The notes under the pieces were generated by a model, which did no database searches, had not been told where the DNA came from, and worked only from the letters and a program-made list of their open reading frames with translations. Positions 58,783 to 64,000 of a DNA stretch of 64,000 bases are shown here, in pieces. The DNA comes from Platanthera guangdongensis (Eukaryota; Streptophyta; Magnoliopsida; Asparagales; Orchidaceae), in NCBI GenBank assembly GCA_039583875.1, contig CM077157.1, positions 75,764,346 to 75,828,345 on the forward strand, given 5' to 3'. Position 1 is the stretch's first letter. Each line of letters begins with the position of its first letter. The position numbers and the translations under genes were made by a program.

Positions 58783-59782
58783 TGTAATTCCCCTAAAATT
58801 TTGATAATTAATTTCAATCATCTAATTAGAGTGACATTTAGCGTTAGAGCATTACGTTAGCGTGGTAATTTTTTTTGACGCCATTGTTAGTGCGCATTCG
58901 TGTCTATTTGGTCAAGATGACCGAATTTCGAGCTTGTTAATTTAGATATTGGACTATAGAAAATTAAATTAATTAATTTAAAGATTTTATTATAAAAACT
59001 GAAATTTTCTTTGCCTTAGTTAAAGCAAACTTAATTAATTAGGATTCCTTTTCACTAATCTCTGTTCAATTAAGTCAAACTAGCCCTGAAAATGACCAAA
59101 CACATTAAAATTCGGTCTTGGAAATTGATCTTATTATTTATTAATAAGTGGGAGCCCGTTATACCTTTCTTTTCCCAAAGCCCCACTTCTTCCTCAAGCC
59201 AACCGAAGCTAGAGAGTGAGTGAGACGAAGAACTTTTCATCTAGAGTTTTTCGACCGCCCGATCGGGAGTTTCCGTGCTCGTTTTTCTCGATGGAGCCTA
59301 TATTCCAAAATCTCTCGTCGAGCTCTTTGTGTGTGTGTGTGGCAAGTATTTTCAGTTTCATGGAGTTTCAGTGTTAGGGTAAGTGACCCTAATGTGGTTT
59401 ATTGCTTTTTCTTCCCAGGTTTTCTCACCAAATCATAGCCTATGCTGATCCTCGACGTGGAGGGCTTCTTAGGCCGAAAACTTGGTGAAAAAGCTGAGGC
59501 AAGTTGTGGTTTTCTCCCCCTTGCTTGTCCTCATTTTTTTATAAATTCCTCCATATGCAATGTTAAGTTTTGATAAATTCCTCCATATGGCTTGTGTTGA
59601 TCTTTTTTTAGAATTAGCTAATGCTAATTTTGAGTATGATAAAATTTTTGCTAATTTTCCCTTCTAGCAAAATTTTTAAGTTAACTATTCAAGATATCAT
59701 GCATAAAATTTAGTCATTTCCTTAATCTATCTAAGTCCAAATTCGACTGTATGAATTTGACTACATAGTTTATTTTTCGAAT

Positions 59783-60745
59783 AAGTCATTTTCAAATGCA
59801 TGAAATCATGCTAAGTTTAGATTCGACGACATGAATTCGACTACATGATTTGACTGTATGATTTAACTGTATAGTTCATTTCTACCCTAAGTTATTTTTA
59901 ACTGCATGAAATCTGCTTAAGTCCAGATTCATCTGCATAGTTTATTTTTGTACTAAGTCATTTTCAACTCCATGAAATCTGACAAGTCGAGATTCAACTA
60001 CATGAATTCGACTGCATAGTTCATTTCTATACTAAGTCATTTTCAAATGCATGAAATCTGTCTAAGTATAGATTCGACTGCACAAATTTGACTACATGAT
60101 TCGATTGCATGAATTCGACTGCATTATTCATTTCTGCACTAAGTCATTTTCAACTGCATGAAATCTGCCTAAGTCCATATTCGACGACATGAATTCTACT
60201 AAATGATTTGATTGCATGAATTCGTCTACATAGTTCATTTCTGCACTAAGTCATTTATAACTGCATGAAATCTGCCTAAGTTCAGATTCGACTGCATGAA
60301 TTAGACTTCATAGTTCATTTCTGCACTAAGTCATTTTCAACTGCATGAAATCTACCTAAGTGTAGATTTGACTGCATGAATTCAATTGCAGGAATATGAC
60401 TGCATGATTAAACTGTATGAATTTGACTACATAGTTCATTTATGCACAAGTCATTTTCATTTGCATGAAATCCGACTAAGTCCTGATTTGATTGCATGAA
60501 TTCGATTGCATGAATTCGACTGCATAGTTCATTTCTGCACTAAGTCGTTTTTAATTGCATGAAATCTGCCTAATTTCAGATTCGACTGCTTGAATTCGAC
60601 TGCATGATTTCTGGCTAAGTCCAAATTTGACTGCATTATTTCTAGCTAAGTCTAAATTTGACTGCATTATTTCTAGCTAAGTCTAAATTTGAGTACATGA
60701 TTTCTGGCTAAGTACAAATTCGACTACATGATCAAGTTCAACTGC
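59783..60745 (+). repeat. Tandem repeats inside the gypsy F LTR, block 1
   Basis: Nine copies of AAGTCATTTTCAACTGCATG followed by AAATCTGCCTAAGTCCAGAT and ATTCGACTGCATGA words, with a unit of 80-120 bases; then four 38-base units with ATTTCTAGCTAAGTCTAAAT (60600-60740). Confidence 0.85.
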
Positions 60746-60949
60746 GTGATTTTTAAATAAGTATGCAATCGACTGCTTAAGTTCGAATTCTATTGCATAA
60801 GTGATATTCTTCTGCATAAGTGAAATTCGACTGCATGACTGAATTTTGACTATATAGTTTATTATGTTCTTATTATCATTCCCAGTATTATTTGGTTCCA
60901 GTAAGCTATTTATGAATAATAGATGTTGGGTTGTGAGTGTCAGTGGACT

Positions 60950-61290
60950 ATACTGCTGTCATAGTACCTTTTGTTTAGGTCTGTTGGGTTGTGTTGGTAA
61001 GTAAGCCATCCTTATAGCACCTTTTTGTTTAGGAATGTTGGGTTGTGTTAGTAAGCAAGCCACCCCACAATACCTCTTTGTTTATGACTGTTGGCTTGTG
61101 TTTGTAAGCAAGCCACGCCATAATACCTTTTTTGTTTAGGACAGTTGGGTTGTGTTGGTAAGCAAGCTACCCCCACAGTACCTTTTGTTTAGGACTATTG
61201 GATTGTGTTGGTAAGCAAGCCAACCCCACAGTATCTTTTGGTTTGGATTGATGGGTTGTGTTGGTAAGCAAGCCATGCCCACAATACCTT
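60950..61290 (+). repeat. Tandem repeats inside the gypsy F LTR, block 2
   Basis: Six units of 50-60 bases: GGTTGTGTTGGTAAGCAAGC, CAC(C)CCACAATACC, TTTTGTTTAGGA. Confidence 0.85.
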
Positions 61291-62195
61291 TCTCGAGCTG
61301 ATCAGTCTTAATAACTTAATTATATATATATTGAATTATAATATAGATTTGATTTATATTTGGTGCAAGAGTATTCTCATGACTATGTTAATATGAACTA
61401 TCATGCTCATTATACATATGATTTTCTTTTGATATCCTTATTTTGTTCTAGTTGCCAATTGTACTTTCTTGCTGAGATATTATTTTCTTTTGAGTGCCCT
61501 AGGCCCATAGCAGTTGCAGCAGGGGAAGTTAGAGCAGAGTTTTCAGGGCTGCTGTTGTCATGACTTTTTGTTCCTTCCTCACTGTTGTGAGGTAGTTGCC
61601 ATTTTTATAAGACTTATGACTTATTTCTATGGGTTTGTGTCAGTTTATTGACACTCATAGTTTTAGTTATTGATGTTAGACTACTGCTAGTTTTCTGCTG
61701 TTGCTCACTGTTTGTTTTCAGTTCTTGCTCTTTGAGAAAGTTTTATGTTAAAATGCATGTTAGGTATTTTTTAAATATAAAAGCTGCATTTTAGTGTAAA
61801 CTCATGACATCTCTTTTAATTGAATGTCACTTTATTCTAAGAATTATAAAATTTCTTTTTATTTCTACTAAATTTAGAAGTTTGCACGTTATAGGCATGA
61901 TTGTTGGGTCCTCATGCTCATGTAGATAAAATGAATTAAGCTTTGTAATTTTCTGCTACCTATATGCTTTTTACTTGTGGACTAGTTGATCCATTGAACC
62001 GAGGGACACATTATTTAAAATCTTCAATTTAAACCATGTTTTCAAACATAAAAATAAATGTCTTTATATAAAAGCAAAGTAAAAGACAGGGTCGCCTTTG
62101 TGACCGTAGTTGTCCCCTGCACGATGTGACATCACATCACATATTTTCTCTCACTCTGATAATATATAATTATTGAGAAAATGCGAGTCGTGACA

Positions 62196-63180
62196 GTTGG
62201 TATCAAAGTGAGGTTTGGGGATAGGTTTGGTTAAAATTGGTAGGTTGGAATTTTCTTAAAATAAACATTTTAAAACAAATTCCATTTTTACCTTATCTAT
62301 TTTCATTTGCATACACACATCAATGTGATATCAATATATCTTGGCGAAAGCATGGTAGCTACACTCATAAGCTGGACAGAAGTATACGGGGCATATTATA
62401 TAATATAAGATGCATAATATGTGTTTTTATATGGATTCTCATAGACATAGCAACATGTGACTGTTAAGTTGAAATGAACAACTTAACATTATCACATGGA
62501 TGCTCATTAGATTTTATTTTTATGTTACATGTGATAGTATGTAGTATGAGATGCATAATATTTTATGTGTATGTCGCTCGTAACATGCATTAAGGCCTTT
62601 TTAAAATGCATAACACAACATGAATAACATAACAAAGCATTAACTACACATATATTAAGTTAAGATCTGCATGATGACCCTCGTACATACATGATTTAAA
62701 AGGAAGATTAAAGCATTCATGTATTCATAATATATGTACAAGAGTCAAGAGGATGTTGGTACATCATCCTGAGTGTAGGCATAACATCATTTTATGATTT
62801 TCCAGAGCAAGTTTACAGCAAGAGCAAGTATTTACACATTTCTGATCTAGTTTGAGTTAAGTAATTCTAGTTTTCAAGCTGAGATATCATAATCTATGCG
62901 TTGATCGATGCCCATTCATATTTGTAGGAGATGCGCCCAAAACATTATCTGTTGAGGTCGACTCCCTAGTTAAAAGGTGTGTCTTTAGGTGCTCATGGCG
63001 TGGCAGTGATCGAGAAACTACTTCAAAGTATTGATACATTGTCGAGGTAGATGGTCGTGATGCAGTCCAAGATCCAAACCTTGTTGACGACCACCTTAGA
63101 GTAGTAGCCTAGGGTACAAGACCCTGCGGTGGGTCGGGTTGCACGTGACTATCCAGCTCCTCTTGTACCTCCTACTTAGT
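62196..63180 (+). other. Primer site and leader of gypsy F
   Basis: Primer site TTGGTATCAAAG at 62197-62208 (initiator Met-tRNA type, altered). The leader has the 20-base word TATGTAGTATGAGATGCATA at 62538-62557 and a 17-of-20 copy at 62397-62416, as in gypsy E. No coding until gag. Confidence 0.65.
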
Positions 63181-63483
63181 TGCGGCCAGAAATGAATTTC
63201 ATTTTTCATTTCCAGCATCTAGGACCTCCTACCTATGATGACAAGGCCGACTTTATGACATTAGATGATTGGATCATAGCGATGGAGGAGATGTTCTCCT
63301 ATTCAGGGATTTCTGCAGACTAGAAGTTTGTGGTAGCTGCTTACCAGTTGAAGGGCCTTGCTAAAGGCTGGTGGATTAGGGAAAAGGAGACCCTCATCGG
63401 TGGATGCTCATGAGAAAGGTTTATGATGATGTTAATGAATAAGTTCTTGCCTTCAGCTAAGCAAGACAGGTTGATGAATGATG
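63181..63483 (+). pseudogene. Gypsy F gag fragment
   Basis: PEMNFIFHFQHLGPPTYDDK, DDWIIAMEEMFSYSGIS, VVAAYQLKGLAKGWWIREKE and NKFLPSAKQDRLMND align with gypsy E gag at 43270-42950. In-frame TAG (after ISAD) and TGA (after GGCS). The homology ends abruptly in LMND at about 63483. Confidence 0.8.
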
Positions 63484-64000
63484 CGTGTAAATCGGCAAGC
63501 GCACCGGTCGCACAAGTAATAAAGTTTTGGGAATAAATCCCCGAGTGTCGGTCTCTTGAGGAATGCAATTAGCGTAGAACGACAACAGTACAGATAATAT
63601 CATTATGAGAGTTATAAATAGAAAAAAAAGGAAATAGCGGACTAGGGAGATTGTGGATGTTTGATCTACGGAACTAGTAAAAGCTATGCGGGTCGACGGC
63701 ACCGCTTCGCAAGGTGGAGTGGGTTTGTCGGCCGCGATGCCGAACTTCAGTTGGGCGAGTGGAAGGGAAGCTAATGGATTGCAGTGTTCTTGTGTGGAGT
63801 GCAATCGGACAAGACACGAGAATGAAGTGGATGTGGGGTGAGCGAGGCACATTCACAGACAATACTCACAAGCATAAGAAGATACTAACATTCCATTAGT
63901 TATAAAATAAACTTGATGTTCATGGATGGAAGTATTCATTACACTGCTCAAAACATTCCATACTACAAAGGAAGGGGAAGAGGAGTAAACCAAAAGAGAG
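63479..64000. other. Sequence interrupting gypsy F gag; unidentified
   Basis: Starts TGATGCGTGTAAATCGGCAA and GCGCACCGGTCGCACAAGTA, then AATAAATCCCCGAGTGTCGG. The wording resembles the start of some plant LTRs, but its other end is beyond the window. Open frames on both strands (63457-63852) show no family. Confidence 0.4.

Larger units (their letters stand above)
58783..62195 (+). repeat. 5' LTR of gypsy F (3,413 bp)
   Basis: Start TGTAATTCCCC matches the gypsy E LTR start on its coding strand (TGTAACGCCCC) and the end AAATGCGAGTCGTGACA matches AAATGCGGGTTGTGACA. It is followed by GTTGGTATCAAAG (E: GTTGGTATTAGAG). The middle is filled with two tandem-repeat blocks. The 3' LTR lies outside the window. 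Confidence 0.75.

Overview
This 64 kb window is nuclear DNA from a flowering plant. The evidence is a broken intron-containing host gene of a plant START/COQ10-like family, Ty1/copia and Ty3/gypsy (chromovirus) LTR retrotransposons with initiator-Met tRNA primer sites, short TIR elements and long microsatellites. There are no bacterial operons, rRNA genes or CRISPR arrays, and I recognise no tRNA gene. I cannot name the species. Almost every long reading frame belongs to a retroelement or is a shadow of one.

The host gene lies on the minus strand. Its 5' exon (49240-48847) and second exon (48234-48114) join in frame at GT-AG sites. They encode the start of a polyketide-cyclase/START-like domain, as in the plant protein I know as Arabidopsis At5g08720. 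The 3'-terminal exon of the same protein type is at 2016-1769, same strand and correct order, but 46.1 kb away. I find no middle exons in between. Exon 1 also cannot be read from either plausible ATG into the domain. I read this as a host gene taken apart by a transposon nest.

The nest, left to right: a 5' part of a Ty1/copia element (2547-about 6540, plus strand; 'copia D'); an AT-rich piece; a second copia relic with RT and RNase H (7114-7881 and 23488-24161, plus; 'copia C'), split by a 15.6 kb Ty3/gypsy element with 5.27 kb LTRs (7882-23487, minus; 'gypsy B'); unassigned sequence (24162-26388); and a copia element of the same family as D (26389-47930, minus; 'copia A') with GTTAT target duplications. 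Each LTR of copia A was hit by a younger element: a gag-less copia (27824-32408; 'copia C2', target duplication CCGAG) in one, and a 10.7 kb Ty3/gypsy element (36137-46812; 'gypsy E', target duplication GCCTT) in the other. By hand comparison copia A's LTRs differ more (roughly 5% in a sample) than those of B, C2 and E (roughly 1-1.5%), which agrees with the nesting order.

Right of the host gene are a decayed FAR1/MULE-type pseudogene inside a sea of degenerate repeats (about 50.2-54.5 kb), a 416 bp strictly alternating pyrimidine-purine microsatellite (56344-56759), and the 5' LTR, leader and start of gag of a further Ty3/gypsy element related to E ('gypsy F', from 58783). F's gag is cut at about 63483 by unidentified sequence that runs off the window.

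The most interesting observations are: (1) the host gene split over 46 kb; (2) what looks like a short phase-1 spliceosomal intron at the same place, the gag-protease junction, in two different gypsy families (B and E); (3) a 20-base word containing ATGCAT, repeated in the untranslated leaders of both E and F; (4) a W-box-like TTGAC cluster in the U3 of B; and (5) dense GCGGA/TCCGC words in the LTRs of the copia A/D family.
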